The notes under the pieces: model-generated
Database searches by the model: none
What the model saw: the letters and a program-made list of their open reading frames with translations, nothing else
Told to the model about the DNA's origin: nothing
Shown: piece after piece, positions 1 to 8,847 of the stretch
Layout of the letters: each line of letters starts with the position of its first letter
How positions within the stretch are numbered: position 1 is the first letter of the stretch
Made by a program: the position numbers and the translations under genes
Source: Parachlamydiales bacterium
Lineage (GTDB): Bacteria; Chlamydiota; Chlamydiia; Chlamydiales; JABDDJ01
Assembly (NCBI GenBank): GCA_041671045.1
Contig: JBAZCF010000002.1
Coordinates: forward strand, 310,001-374,000
Direction of reading: 5' to 3'
DNA: 64,000 bases

Positions 1-3000
1 TTCAAATCTGCATTCTCCTGGTAATCTTTTCGAAGGAAAAAAACCTTTTCTAATATTTTTTTAGCATCATTAATGTCCCGAGATGTGATTACTTTAACCA
101 TCCAATCTAAGGAGTTAATTTTTTCTTCTAATAAGGTTAATTTATCATGAAAGACATTAATTAAAGGATTTCTGATTCTTTCTTTATCTGTATCTTTGAC
201 TAAATTTAAGGTTCTTTCTACTACAGTGGTGATAGCTGAAAGTTGAGATAGTATAGATTGAATCTCATTGGTTTCTAAATCAGATATTGAATTTGTTATT
301 AATTTAATTGCATCTCTACAAGCGATTTTATCTAACTCATTCTGAGGTTTTAAGCCTTGCAAATGTACTAGTGCTGCATGAGCGAGAGGATCCTTATAAT
401 CTGTAATGGGGTTACCTTGGTAATATGCTAGGAGTTGGGAAGGATTCATTTCTTTGAAGAGTTCTATCGAAACAAGATTAGGTGTTAACCGTTTAACCAC
501 TTCTAAAGGTAATTTTTTTATATAATGAAATGTCTTCTCACCACCTTTTGCTGCTACCAATAAAGCTGTTATATGTTCCTGGTTTAATGCTTTTATTTGA
601 GCTTCTGTAAGGTCCTCCAATAATCTATCGCCATATTCTTTGAAAAAATCTGCATGTACGTAATTAAGGGCTTCGGAGGGCGGTGCAAGAACCGACAAAT
701 GATCTAATTCTTTAATGAAGATTTCATAAGGTAATTTTTTTAGATAATGAAATGTCTTCCCACCAGCTGCTGCTACCAATAAAGCTGTTATTTGTTCCTG
801 GTTTAATGCTTTTATTTGAGCTTCTGTAAGGTCTTCCAATAATCTAACGCCATGTTCTTTAAAAAAGTCTGGATGGACGTATTGAATAACTTCGGAGGGC
901 AGTGCAAGAACCGACAAATGATCTAAATCTTCATTGAAGATTTCATATTTTGATGCAATTGCATCATAGAAATTTAATTCATCATTTTCCATATTTTGAT
1001 GCATTTCACCACGGAATTGCATGAGGTAGTGTTGTTTCAATTGCTGAAGCACCTCACCTTCTTTTCTCGTTAAATCTCCTTTTTGAAGAATCGCATCCGT
1101 GGATTGTAGGAGCGTATGAATAGGGGATTGGTATCTGGACTCTACTTTTGTATTCTGCATGAAGGCTTCAATAGGGTGGATGGAGGTGTTATTGAATTCA
1201 TGAAAATAGCTGAAGAGTTGATCCTTACTTTCGCTGGTAAGTAAGTTAATAAAACTTTGTGGGGATACGCGTTGAATAATGTCCTTCGCTGTTAGACCCT
1301 TGTAAAGGAAGAAAAATAGGATGTTAAGGTCATCTTCCTTCAAATGTTTAAATTTTATTTGCAGTTCATGTTTTGTATTTTCAGGAAGTCCATCTAAAAA
1401 CGTGTTGAGCTTGGCACTAAGAAATTTTTTATAGAGAAATTCTGCGGTAACTTCCGTATTATTAGGAGAGTGAAGCTTTACAAGGCTATCGTGAATTCCG
1501 GGATTATGTTTGATGTATTTAATGATTAGTGCGGCATGGTGGGTATTGTAAAGAGTAGAATTCATTAAATTTTGAGGAGACTCTATCGTCGCGTTTGGAT
1601 GTGATAATGGGGGGGCGTTTCTTCGCAAGGAATTCATTTCCTCAAATTGTGCGGCGCAAAGGGACGCTAACTGTTGTTTGGCTAATATTTGCTGCCTTTG
1701 GGTTTGTCTTTCAGTGGCGCTACTAGATAATGGAGGAATCGTGGGCCTTAAGCGTCTATATTCTAGATATGTCCCTAAAGGCCTAGCCTTAGGCTCATTT
1801 TGTAGATGATGGTACATTAGAAAAGTGGCTGTCCGTGTATATCCGTCAGCACATTGGACTGCAACGTTGGATCCGTATTTCTTTCCCATCACGTCACGGA
1901 CATTTTTGTCTAAAGTCCTTAAGGCAACAAGGTCGGGCGGTGAATTTTCTTCCCAGTTATTCAACCGGAAAATGCGATATTCTTTGGTAGATCCATCAGG
2001 GCGCGTCACCTCTATGCGAATGCGGTTAATGCTAGCTACATTCTCCCAAGCACCAACTACATCATACGTCCGGTTCTTGATGAGCTTAACAGTAGTTTCT
2101 CCAAAGATCTTTTTTTCTCCTTCCTTCTCGGGAAGAAGAGAAAACCGTTGCATTTTAGTCTCAAAATCACCTTTGAGGTCAACAATAATGCTAGTATCCC
2201 CTGCTTCTAAGGCATCAAAATACGCTTCAACCTGCCGGTCATTTTTTGGAGCGGCTGAGGCAATATAATTGTTCTTACCCAGGGCAACAGTCTGTAAATT
2301 TAACTTGCCTAAATGAGATCTGTCGGGTTGACCCAGTTGCATGGCATGTGCATCTATTCGATTGAAAAAGTCATTATTGTTAATAGTTAGATTCGAAAAG
2401 ACAACGTTATAGTCACCTTGTCTAAGAGCATTTTTAACTTCATTATCTACTAGTTTTGGTTTGACGAAAAAGTAGTTAGATATCTCGTCATTTTTAGCTT
2501 CCTTACAAAATTTCATAATGGATTTTTCAAAGTTTTTATTATCGCCTTTGATGGCGAATACTTGTGATTTGATCCATAATTTTCGTAGAGAAGGCGATTG
2601 AAGGGAAATATTTTCCAGTTCGTCATAGCGGGCACAGAATCGAGCAAATTCAGGGCCTTTAGATTTTATCAGTTTTTTTATGGGGATGCTTCCTAGAAGA
2701 TATTTTTCAATTTCTTCAGGACCCGAGAGATTTAGCTTGCCGGCTTTCTTGGATACATCCTCTAGGATAGTTTTCCATACTACTTCTGCTTGATTAGGCT
2801 GATTATGGATAATATGCTCTTTAACTTTGTTCCAATTTGTCTTTTTGACCCCAAAAGCATCTAGATTGTATTCAATATCCATAATGTGGTCTTTGAGTCT
2901 TTTCTCTATGGAAGGTGTTTCAGATAAACTACTGTGCGCTTTTAGGTAGGTATTGAATTGGCCCAGCATTGCTTTTTCAGCAAACTGGATATTATTTTTA

Positions 3001-3386
3001 TATTCGTTAACGCTTCCCCAGATGCGAGTATATATATTTCTTACAATGGAGCGTTTCTTATTAATAATACGGTCTTCTTGAGTACGCAGAAAATCGTATG
3101 CCCTTAACAATTGTTTCATTGCTTTCAGGTCGCCGGGATGGCTTTTCAAGTATTCGCCGCTTTCGTGGATAATTTCAACGGCAGCTCTCGTGGTGGCAAC
3201 GTTGATGCGTCGATGTTCTGGTTGGCTATCTAAATGTTTATTTCCCTCAGTTAGGTATTTTCTTGCGACGATGGTATTCCCTTTTCCCATTTTAAAGGCA
3301 CTGTCCTCTCCGGTAGCAATAGTATTCTTTGCTGCGTCATAAAAGTTGGGGAAATTTTTATAATCCTTTACAGGCGGAAAACTCAT
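1..3386 (-). CDS. PTP-domain effector-like protein, 3' end beyond window (partial)
   Basis: An open frame of 1,128 codons runs from an ATG at 3386 off the left edge with no stop. It has no signal peptide. Residues about 80-245 match the helical N-terminal domain of the five genes to the right (a conserved Trp, then a helix ending in a second Trp). About residues 360-545 have the layout of a classical protein tyrosine phosphatase: a substrate-loop-like NNYIASAAPKN, a Trp478 loop (WEE where PTPs have WPD) and a CX5R loop, CADGYTRTATF, with Cys512 and Arg518 in place. Trp-to-Cys spacing is 34, close to the 36 of PTP1B. The C-terminal part is helical and contains a 74-codon direct duplication. 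It is the only one of three PTP-like paralogues here with the catalytic Cys, so I infer an active phosphatase, possibly using Glu480 as general acid. Secretion is inferred, not shown. Confidence 0.75.
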   Translation of the reverse strand, partial: MSFPPVKDYKNFPNFYDAAKNTIATGEDSAFKMGKGNTIVARKYLTEGNKHLDSQPEHRRINVATTRAAVEIIHESGEYLKSHPGDLKAMKQLLRAYDFLRTQEDRIINKKRSIVRNIYTRIWGSVNEYKNNIQFAEKAMLGQFNTYLKAHSSLSETPSIEKRLKDHIMDIEYNLDAFGVKKTNWNKVKEHIIHNQPNQAEVVWKTILEDVSKKAGKLNLSGPEEIEKYLLGSIPIKKLIKSKGPEFARFCARYDELENISLQSPSLRKLWIKSQVFAIKGDNKNFEKSIMKFCKEAKNDEISNYFFVKPKLVDNEVKNALRQGDYNVVFSNLTINNNDFFNRIDAHAMQLGQPDRSHLGKLNLQTVALGKNNYIASAAPKNDRQVEAYFDALEAGDTSIIVDLKGDFETKMQRFSLLPEKEGEKKIFGETTVKLIKNRTYDVVGAWENVASINRIRIEVTRPDGSTKEYRIFRLNNWEENSPPDLVALRTLDKNVRDVMGKKYGSNVAVQCADGYTRTATFLMYHHLQNEPKARPLGTYLEYRRLRPTIPPLSSSATERQTQRQQILAKQQLASLCAAQFEEMNSLRRNAPPLSHPNATIESPQNLMNSTLYNTHHAALIIKYIKHNPGIHDSLVKLHSPNNTEVTAEFLYKKFLSAKLNTFLDGLPENTKHELQIKFKHLKEDDLNILFFFLYKGLTAKDIIQRVSPQSFINLLTSESKDQLFSYFHEFNNTSIHPIEAFMQNTKVESRYQSPIHTLLQSTDAILQKGDLTRKEGEVLQQLKQHYLMQFRGEMHQNMENDELNFYDAIASKYEIFNEDLDHLSVLALPSEVIQYVHPDFFKEHGVRLLEDLTEAQIKALNQEQITALLVAAAGGKTFHYLKKLPYEIFIKELDHLSVLAPPSEALNYVHADFFKEYGDRLLEDLTEAQIKALNQEHITALLVAAKGGEKTFHYIKKLPLEVVKRLTPNLVSIELFKEMNPSQLLAYYQGNPITDYKDPLAHAALVHLQGLKPQNELDKIACRDAIKLITNSISDLETNEIQSILSQLSAITTVVERTLNLVKDTDKERIRNPLINVFHDKLTLLEEKINSLDWMVKVITSRDINDAKKILEKVFFLRKDYQENADL
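506..949 (-). repeat. 222-bp in-frame tandem duplication inside the PTP-domain gene
   Basis: Two direct copies, 506-727 and 728-949, are offset by exactly 222 bp (74 codons). They encode near-identical segments that include LLEDLTEAQIKALNQE. The copies differ mainly by substitutions, so the duplication is recent and preserves frame. The repeated unit belongs to the helical repeat region (motifs of the type LTxxQIxALxxEQ) shared by the C-terminal parts of the whole family. Confidence 0.9.
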
Positions 3387-3442
3387 ATAATCCTCATGTT
3401 TTACTCATACTTTGCAAAAAAGGTGCCAGATTTTATTTTTTG

Positions 3443-5641
3443 TCATACTACGGCTACTTTTAATGCTATAATGGCTTCTTTTAATGAGATTAAATCAGCA
3501 TCATCAGGTGTCTTTTCAAGATGCTTACTTACTTTATTCTCAAGTTTTTCGAGCTCGGCGAGAGCTTTATCATCTTTGTTTAAAAGAACTAGGCGTGACA
3601 AAGAATCATAAAAGATTTTAAACATCCCCCCTTCTTTTGTTTCTGAAAGGATATTGTTTATGCCACGTGCCTGTGGATTATTATGTAAAGATTTGTGAGT
3701 GTTATAAATTAAAGTGAGCATTCTAGTGAGGTTCTGTGCAGGGTGGGTTGATGCTTTCATAGTATCCGCTTCGCGTTGAATACGGTCTGTCGCGCCTTTC
3801 TGCCCCGGAAGAGATAAGATCAGATAACGGTAAACATTTTCCGGTTTTTGAAATCTATTCATTGCGTAGTGATCTATATTGGCGAGGAATTCTTCCGCTT
3901 TTTCAGGACTTAGCGATGCAATAACATGACGATAGATTTGATCCAGAGTTTCTCTGGGGACTTCATGCATATTGAGATGTTGAAGTTGGGGAAAAAGTTG
4001 GGCTGCGTGGTCTTGGGAAAGACCATGTTCTTTAATATAGCCTAGAATATGCTTTGGATTTAATTTTATATCTAACAGTTCAAAATGTTGTCGGGCAAAG
4101 GCTTCAGGAGTCATGCCTTTGTAGTTGATGGATGCTAAATCCTCCCACTGCTTGTCCTCTAATCTGTCAGCCTGCTCTGGGGTTAAGGCGGTAATCTGGG
4201 TTTCACTTAAACGTTCAATATTAAGATGGCGGATATTCTCTAATTTTATGAGGGAGATCAGTTCAGGTCCTAGAAGCCGGGCTTTATCGCTAGTAAAAAG
4301 TTGTTTTAAGGTTTCAGGATCATTTAACTTGTCTTTATTTTCTTGTAGGATTTGATGTACAAGTTCTTCACGGGCTTCGTGGAGAATAGAAGTCTTAGGT
4401 TGTTCTGCTTCAACTACTGCCCAATCGCTATCGTCAGCATCTAGAGCTACCGGTTCTCTCTTTTGTGGAAGTGGTGGAGTATGCTTTGTGAGTTTTTCAA
4501 GTTCTTGAAGTCCGGGAAGGTAGTGATTAGGACCTACTTCTTTTAACCAATCGCGGACAAGATTAAAGTTAGCACCCTGCGGAAAATGCCTTTTAAAGGT
4601 TTCCGGATTCCGTACAATAGTAAGGGGGGAATGCTGGGCCAATATTTCTAAGTCTTTATATGTTGTGTTATAGGATAAGACATATTGCAAACGGTTAAGT
4701 TCATCCGGTTTTAATTTTGAAATTTCATTTCTAATTTCTTTTTTTGCAGCCTCGTTAAGGCCTTCTAGAAATTTGCTAATATTGTTCTTAAGATCTTGCC
4801 GTATTTTTGCAGCAATTTCTTTGTCGCTTGCTTTGGGAGTGGATGTATGGATGCTTTTTTCGTCTTCTATAGAAAGCGGCAGGAGACTTCTTAAACGATT
4901 AAAATCATCCGGATTACTTATGAAGTATTCCTGAACAGCTTGAAGCGGCTTGCTGCGCGTTAATAGGTCATGGGTGATGGAATCTAATGCAGGGGTTTTG
5001 GAAACATCGTCGAACAGAAATTTTTCTACTTCCTTGGTGGTTTTAAATTGTCCGTCGGTTTGGACTCTGATTTCAGCTAAGATGTTATTCCATATTCTGT
5101 GGGCATCGGGGCGTCTGTCTTGCGCTAAGGCAAGCTTCAGCTCCTTCCAATCTTCGGTGGGGATATTGAATTTCTTTAACGACTTTTCGATATGTTCCAC
5201 ATGGGTATAGATGGCAGCTTCCAGCTTAGCTTCATGGTGGAAGTTTACGCTTTTGGCCTCTACGAAATGAGCAAAATCCTTGGTGAAAGTCTTTTCTGCT
5301 CTTTTCATGGCGGCATTTAATTCACGTTCAGCCTTCAAATTCTTGAAAAAAGCAAAGATGCCTTTTGCAGGCTGGCGCTTGACCCGATGCAAGACATTAT
5401 AGGCGCGGACCATCTTTTCCATAGCCTCCGGGTCATGCGACGTTTTATACTCTTTGCTTGCTTCTTGGATGACATCCAAGGCTGCTTGGTAAAGGTGTTC
5501 GGATTGGAGGCATTCATTTTTTTTTAATAGGGTAGGAAGGCTGTAGCCGTCTTCCGTTGTCTTAGCATGTTCAGGGGTTAAGGCAGCGTGTCCGTCCGCA
5601 ATAGCGCTCTTAAGAAAATTATAATCCGTAAAGTTTGCCAT
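3443..5641 (-). CDS. Array paralogue, helical effector-like protein without PTP domain
   Basis: This 732-residue protein starts at an ATG with a good ribosome site (AGGAAGG) just upstream. Residues about 50-215 carry the family N-terminal domain, with DWKELK at 164-169 followed by a WNNI segment about 20 residues later. The middle lacks any PTP motif; it is helical and charged with a short acidic linker (ALDADDSDW). The C-terminal third has helical repeats such as LSETQITALTPEQADRL, like its neighbours. There is no signal peptide or membrane segment. Gaps of about 55 bp on each side suggest co-transcription with the other array members. The function is unknown; a secreted, host-directed role is inference from company and architecture. 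Confidence 0.85.
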   Translation of the reverse strand: MANFTDYNFLKSAIADGHAALTPEHAKTTEDGYSLPTLLKKNECLQSEHLYQAALDVIQEASKEYKTSHDPEAMEKMVRAYNVLHRVKRQPAKGIFAFFKNLKAERELNAAMKRAEKTFTKDFAHFVEAKSVNFHHEAKLEAAIYTHVEHIEKSLKKFNIPTEDWKELKLALAQDRRPDAHRIWNNILAEIRVQTDGQFKTTKEVEKFLFDDVSKTPALDSITHDLLTRSKPLQAVQEYFISNPDDFNRLRSLLPLSIEDEKSIHTSTPKASDKEIAAKIRQDLKNNISKFLEGLNEAAKKEIRNEISKLKPDELNRLQYVLSYNTTYKDLEILAQHSPLTIVRNPETFKRHFPQGANFNLVRDWLKEVGPNHYLPGLQELEKLTKHTPPLPQKREPVALDADDSDWAVVEAEQPKTSILHEAREELVHQILQENKDKLNDPETLKQLFTSDKARLLGPELISLIKLENIRHLNIERLSETQITALTPEQADRLEDKQWEDLASINYKGMTPEAFARQHFELLDIKLNPKHILGYIKEHGLSQDHAAQLFPQLQHLNMHEVPRETLDQIYRHVIASLSPEKAEEFLANIDHYAMNRFQKPENVYRYLILSLPGQKGATDRIQREADTMKASTHPAQNLTRMLTLIYNTHKSLHNNPQARGINNILSETKEGGMFKIFYDSLSRLVLLNKDDKALAELEKLENKVSKHLEKTPDDADLISLKEAIIALKVAVV

Positions 5642-5694
5642 AGGATCCTTCCTAATGCTAAATGAACTTATTTTATCATTTTTTATGTCTGTTG

Positions 5695-8600
5695 TTATTC
5701 CAAGGGGATTTTAAATTTATCAGCGTAATTTTTGATTATTCTCAGGACATAGCTTATGTCTGCACGGTTTTTGAAGTTGTTATCCCTTTGCTGAATGTTT
5801 TTGTAGAGATCTTGGATTTTAGTGATTTCTTTCGGTGTAGGCGGGGGCACATTCGAATTTTTGACCTCTTCCACAAAATGATTTACAACCATTACAGGGA
5901 TGTTTACCTTTTGTCCTTGATCGATAGATGCATGTGTATAATATGCAGGGAAATACTCTTGGAAACTTTCATTATCGACTTTCAATGCGATGTATTGTTC
6001 AATCCCATTGATAAACTGTTCTAATGCTCTTCCCAAGTATTGATGGGCTTTGTAAGGCTTATCCTCACCCTTTAATAGTAAGTCATGCATATCTCGCTGA
6101 TGCTTACGTATAGGTTTTAATGATCCAACGAGGGTGCGTTGTAAAATCCTAGTATTGATACCGCGGTCTTGCTGGATTTGCTTTAGCAGCCCCAACTTTT
6201 GTGCGTCCTTGAGAAGAGGATTGTACGAAATAAATTCCGTGATGGATGGTACGTCCCATGTTTTAAAAAAGTCTGGAGTAAATGCTTCTGAGGGGGCCAA
6301 TTGAAGCAAATTTTTATTTAATTTATATATCACAGGGTTGCTGAATAACCCCTGCCATTGTGGAAGAGTCATTTTTTTACTTTGCTCGGCATTAAGCACT
6401 GAGGGGTCTATGACCTTAAAAATCTCAGGTGAAAGCTGAGGTATAAAATCAGGCTGCAATTTTGCCATAATGGGGCGTGCTATTTCCGGATTAGCCCACA
6501 ACTTCAGACCTAAGTTTTGCAGCCAAGGAATGTCATTGAATTTTGCTTCATCCGAGAGTATGCGGGTTACAAGATGCGAGTGTATGCGGTTCGTAATAAG
6601 TAGGTTTTTTTCTAGGATATATTTCAAGCGGTTTTCCGGTGTATCGGTCTCATTACGTTCGTCAAATATCTTTCTAAATTTATCTTTATCGTAGTCAAGG
6701 TTTTGCGCTTCAGGGTAGAGTTTCAAGTGATCTAAATCCTTAACTGCGGCAAATGCGGGATCAGTTTTTGCAGTGCCGTCCAAAATTGCAAAGACCAAAT
6801 CATCGTCAATGGGTGTTCCGGGGGGTACCAGTTCTCGAATTTTATCCTTCAAATCGGTGTATTTGATATTATTTTCCAGCATGAAAGCTAATAGGATGTC
6901 ACGGTTCATCTGGGCTGTGTTGTCGCCCTTTGCATGAGAGAGGCGGTATAAAATCCTTTCCCCTATAGGAGGCTCCAGCCCCTCTACGAAATGCTCCATT
7001 TTTTCTAACAAACGGTTATCAGTATTTTCAGGTGGAGGCTCATCTTTCAGAATGGTCCGGCTATATATAAAATCTGTTAAATTCTTAAGAACAATAGCGC
7101 GGTGAGTACTTACCGGAAGGTTGTCTTTTCCTTCTACAACCCCTTCTGCGGGGAAAAACCTTTGTGTTTTTGCAGTTGCATGGATAAACTGTTCTGATAC
7201 TTGCCTAGGAGAAGAGGCATCAGGAGTATTAGCAGAATGGTGAAAGGTAATAAAGCTGGCTGTACGTAGGAATTTTTTGGAATCAAAGACAGAGATATTT
7301 CCTTTTGTTTCTTTTTCTGCAACAGCGACAGATTGACTTAAGAATTCCAGAGCTTTAGGCTCTGGAGCAGCCTCTGAATTCCAGTTGTGAAAGTGGAAAA
7401 CCTCATACTCTTTTTTTATTCCCCCTCGTTCAATCTCAATGGTTGATTGGGTGATATAGTGGATGCTTTTAGGATCGCCGGGTATTTCGATATCTTTTCG
7501 TTTTCGGAGTGTAATAGTGGCATCTTTTTCCTTTTTTTCACCAGAACCACTGCTAAAGGTGATTTTTTCTCCCACGTTCTGAGGGATAAAGCGGATAGAT
7601 TCATTGCCTTGCTCAAAAGTATCTGCGAGATTCACGATGACAGATACATTATGCTGTTCTAAAGAGTTGAAATAATTTAAGGTTTGAGGGACCCTATCTG
7701 TCTTAAAAGGATTTGTAGAGGCGACGTAGATTTTCTTATCTAGGGCGATACCTTGCAGTTGATATTCCTTATAAGGCTCTGGAAAACTTCTCTTCAGAAT
7801 TTCTTCATTACTAAGATTCTTCTGCAGATTAGGAGGGGGATTTAATAGGTATTCTGTTAAGGAGGAGTTTTTTAATAGTGCTGTAAGTTCCTTTAGGCCA
7901 TTTTCAAATGCTGGAGTATTCCCTGTAATAGCTCCGATTTCCAATCGATGCAGCAAACCCTGGATTTCTTGATACTGCTTTTTGGCTATTCCTTTTTCCG
8001 TCCTAACTGTTTGCCTAAGTATCGATACGTCTTCGTTTTGTTTTAACAAGTTTTCTACCTGCGCTTTAATTTCCGGTAAACGGGCGAAAAATCTGGCCTG
8101 CATATTATCTGAGGGTGTGATAAGTTGCTGATAGGGTTGGGCTTGTGTTAAATAGTTTTCAATGTCTCCGGTGGTCTTAAAAACGGTTTTGTCGCGGGCC
8201 TCAGCGATAATCTTATTCCAAATCTGTTGGGCTTGTTTCGGATCTTCACGTACGACAGCTAGCTTGAGCTCATCCCAATCCTTCATATCCATTCCGATAG
8301 ACTTTAGGAATGCTTCAATATGGGCAATATGCCGATTCAATTTTGCTTCTAAAGGAGTTGCTTTTCCTGAAGAAACTTGATTGCTTAAGTATTCGTCAAA
8401 TCGGTTGACAAGCTTTTGCTCTACTGCATTTGTGAAGGTGTTAAAATTATATTTTGAAATGCGTGAAAATAGCCCGCTTTGATTAGGAGGAAGGCTAGCA
8501 ACATCTTTGGTGTGGATGACTTTTGCAATACGCATATAGAAATCGATCGAATTCCAATATGTCTTTTCAGAACTGTTATTTTTATAGAAACTTTCATACA

Positions 8601-8739
8601 CAACATTGTAAAGCTCAGGGGCATTTTTGAATTCTTGCTTTGAGATCAGATCGTCAAAGGATTGCTGTTCCACATTGCCATACTGAACAAGCCGATTGAT
8701 AAAGTCGGGTTCGTAATTTCCGCTCCCTACTGATGCCAT
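5695..8739 (-). CDS. Array paralogue with degenerate PTP-like domain (Cys to Asp)
   Basis: The 1,014-residue reading starts at MASVGSG (8739), preceded by AAGGAG about 9 bases upstream; an in-frame ATG 54 bases earlier has no such site. It has the shared N-terminal domain (DWDELK, then WNKI), then about residues 330-520 resembling a tyrosine phosphatase: KKIYVASTNPF, the strand VSVIVNL, a Trp453 loop (WNS instead of WPD), and FDSKKFLRTASF, where Asp486 sits at the catalytic Cys position and Arg492 is kept. Trp-to-Asp spacing is 33. The enzyme should be catalytically dead by this route; pseudophosphatases often act as phosphopeptide binders. A helical C-terminus follows. The family assignment rests on motif layout only. 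Confidence 0.82.
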   Translation of the reverse strand: MASVGSGNYEPDFINRLVQYGNVEQQSFDDLISKQEFKNAPELYNVVYESFYKNNSSEKTYWNSIDFYMRIAKVIHTKDVASLPPNQSGLFSRISKYNFNTFTNAVEQKLVNRFDEYLSNQVSSGKATPLEAKLNRHIAHIEAFLKSIGMDMKDWDELKLAVVREDPKQAQQIWNKIIAEARDKTVFKTTGDIENYLTQAQPYQQLITPSDNMQARFFARLPEIKAQVENLLKQNEDVSILRQTVRTEKGIAKKQYQEIQGLLHRLEIGAITGNTPAFENGLKELTALLKNSSLTEYLLNPPPNLQKNLSNEEILKRSFPEPYKEYQLQGIALDKKIYVASTNPFKTDRVPQTLNYFNSLEQHNVSVIVNLADTFEQGNESIRFIPQNVGEKITFSSGSGEKKEKDATITLRKRKDIEIPGDPKSIHYITQSTIEIERGGIKKEYEVFHFHNWNSEAAPEPKALEFLSQSVAVAEKETKGNISVFDSKKFLRTASFITFHHSANTPDASSPRQVSEQFIHATAKTQRFFPAEGVVEGKDNLPVSTHRAIVLKNLTDFIYSRTILKDEPPPENTDNRLLEKMEHFVEGLEPPIGERILYRLSHAKGDNTAQMNRDILLAFMLENNIKYTDLKDKIRELVPPGTPIDDDLVFAILDGTAKTDPAFAAVKDLDHLKLYPEAQNLDYDKDKFRKIFDERNETDTPENRLKYILEKNLLITNRIHSHLVTRILSDEAKFNDIPWLQNLGLKLWANPEIARPIMAKLQPDFIPQLSPEIFKVIDPSVLNAEQSKKMTLPQWQGLFSNPVIYKLNKNLLQLAPSEAFTPDFFKTWDVPSITEFISYNPLLKDAQKLGLLKQIQQDRGINTRILQRTLVGSLKPIRKHQRDMHDLLLKGEDKPYKAHQYLGRALEQFINGIEQYIALKVDNESFQEYFPAYYTHASIDQGQKVNIPVMVVNHFVEEVKNSNVPPPTPKEITKIQDLYKNIQQRDNNFKNRADISYVLRIIKNYADKFKIPLE

Positions 8740-8784
8740 AACAAACTCTCCTTGAAAATTATTAGGTAAGCCCCCGAACAAAAT

Positions 8785-8823
8785 AATATTCACCTCGGAA
8801 ATTTAACTTCCGAGGTGAATATT
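8785..8823 (-). terminator. Rho-independent terminator in the effector array
   Basis: A perfect 16-bp stem (8785-8800 with 8808-8823) with a 7-base loop lies just past the stop at 8848. On the minus strand it is followed by ATTTTG. It should end or attenuate transcription from 8848-12234 before the next gene starts at 8739, so the array is probably not one uninterrupted operon. Confidence 0.8.
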
Positions 8824-8847
8824 GAGAATTAGACCTTAGCTAGATGT

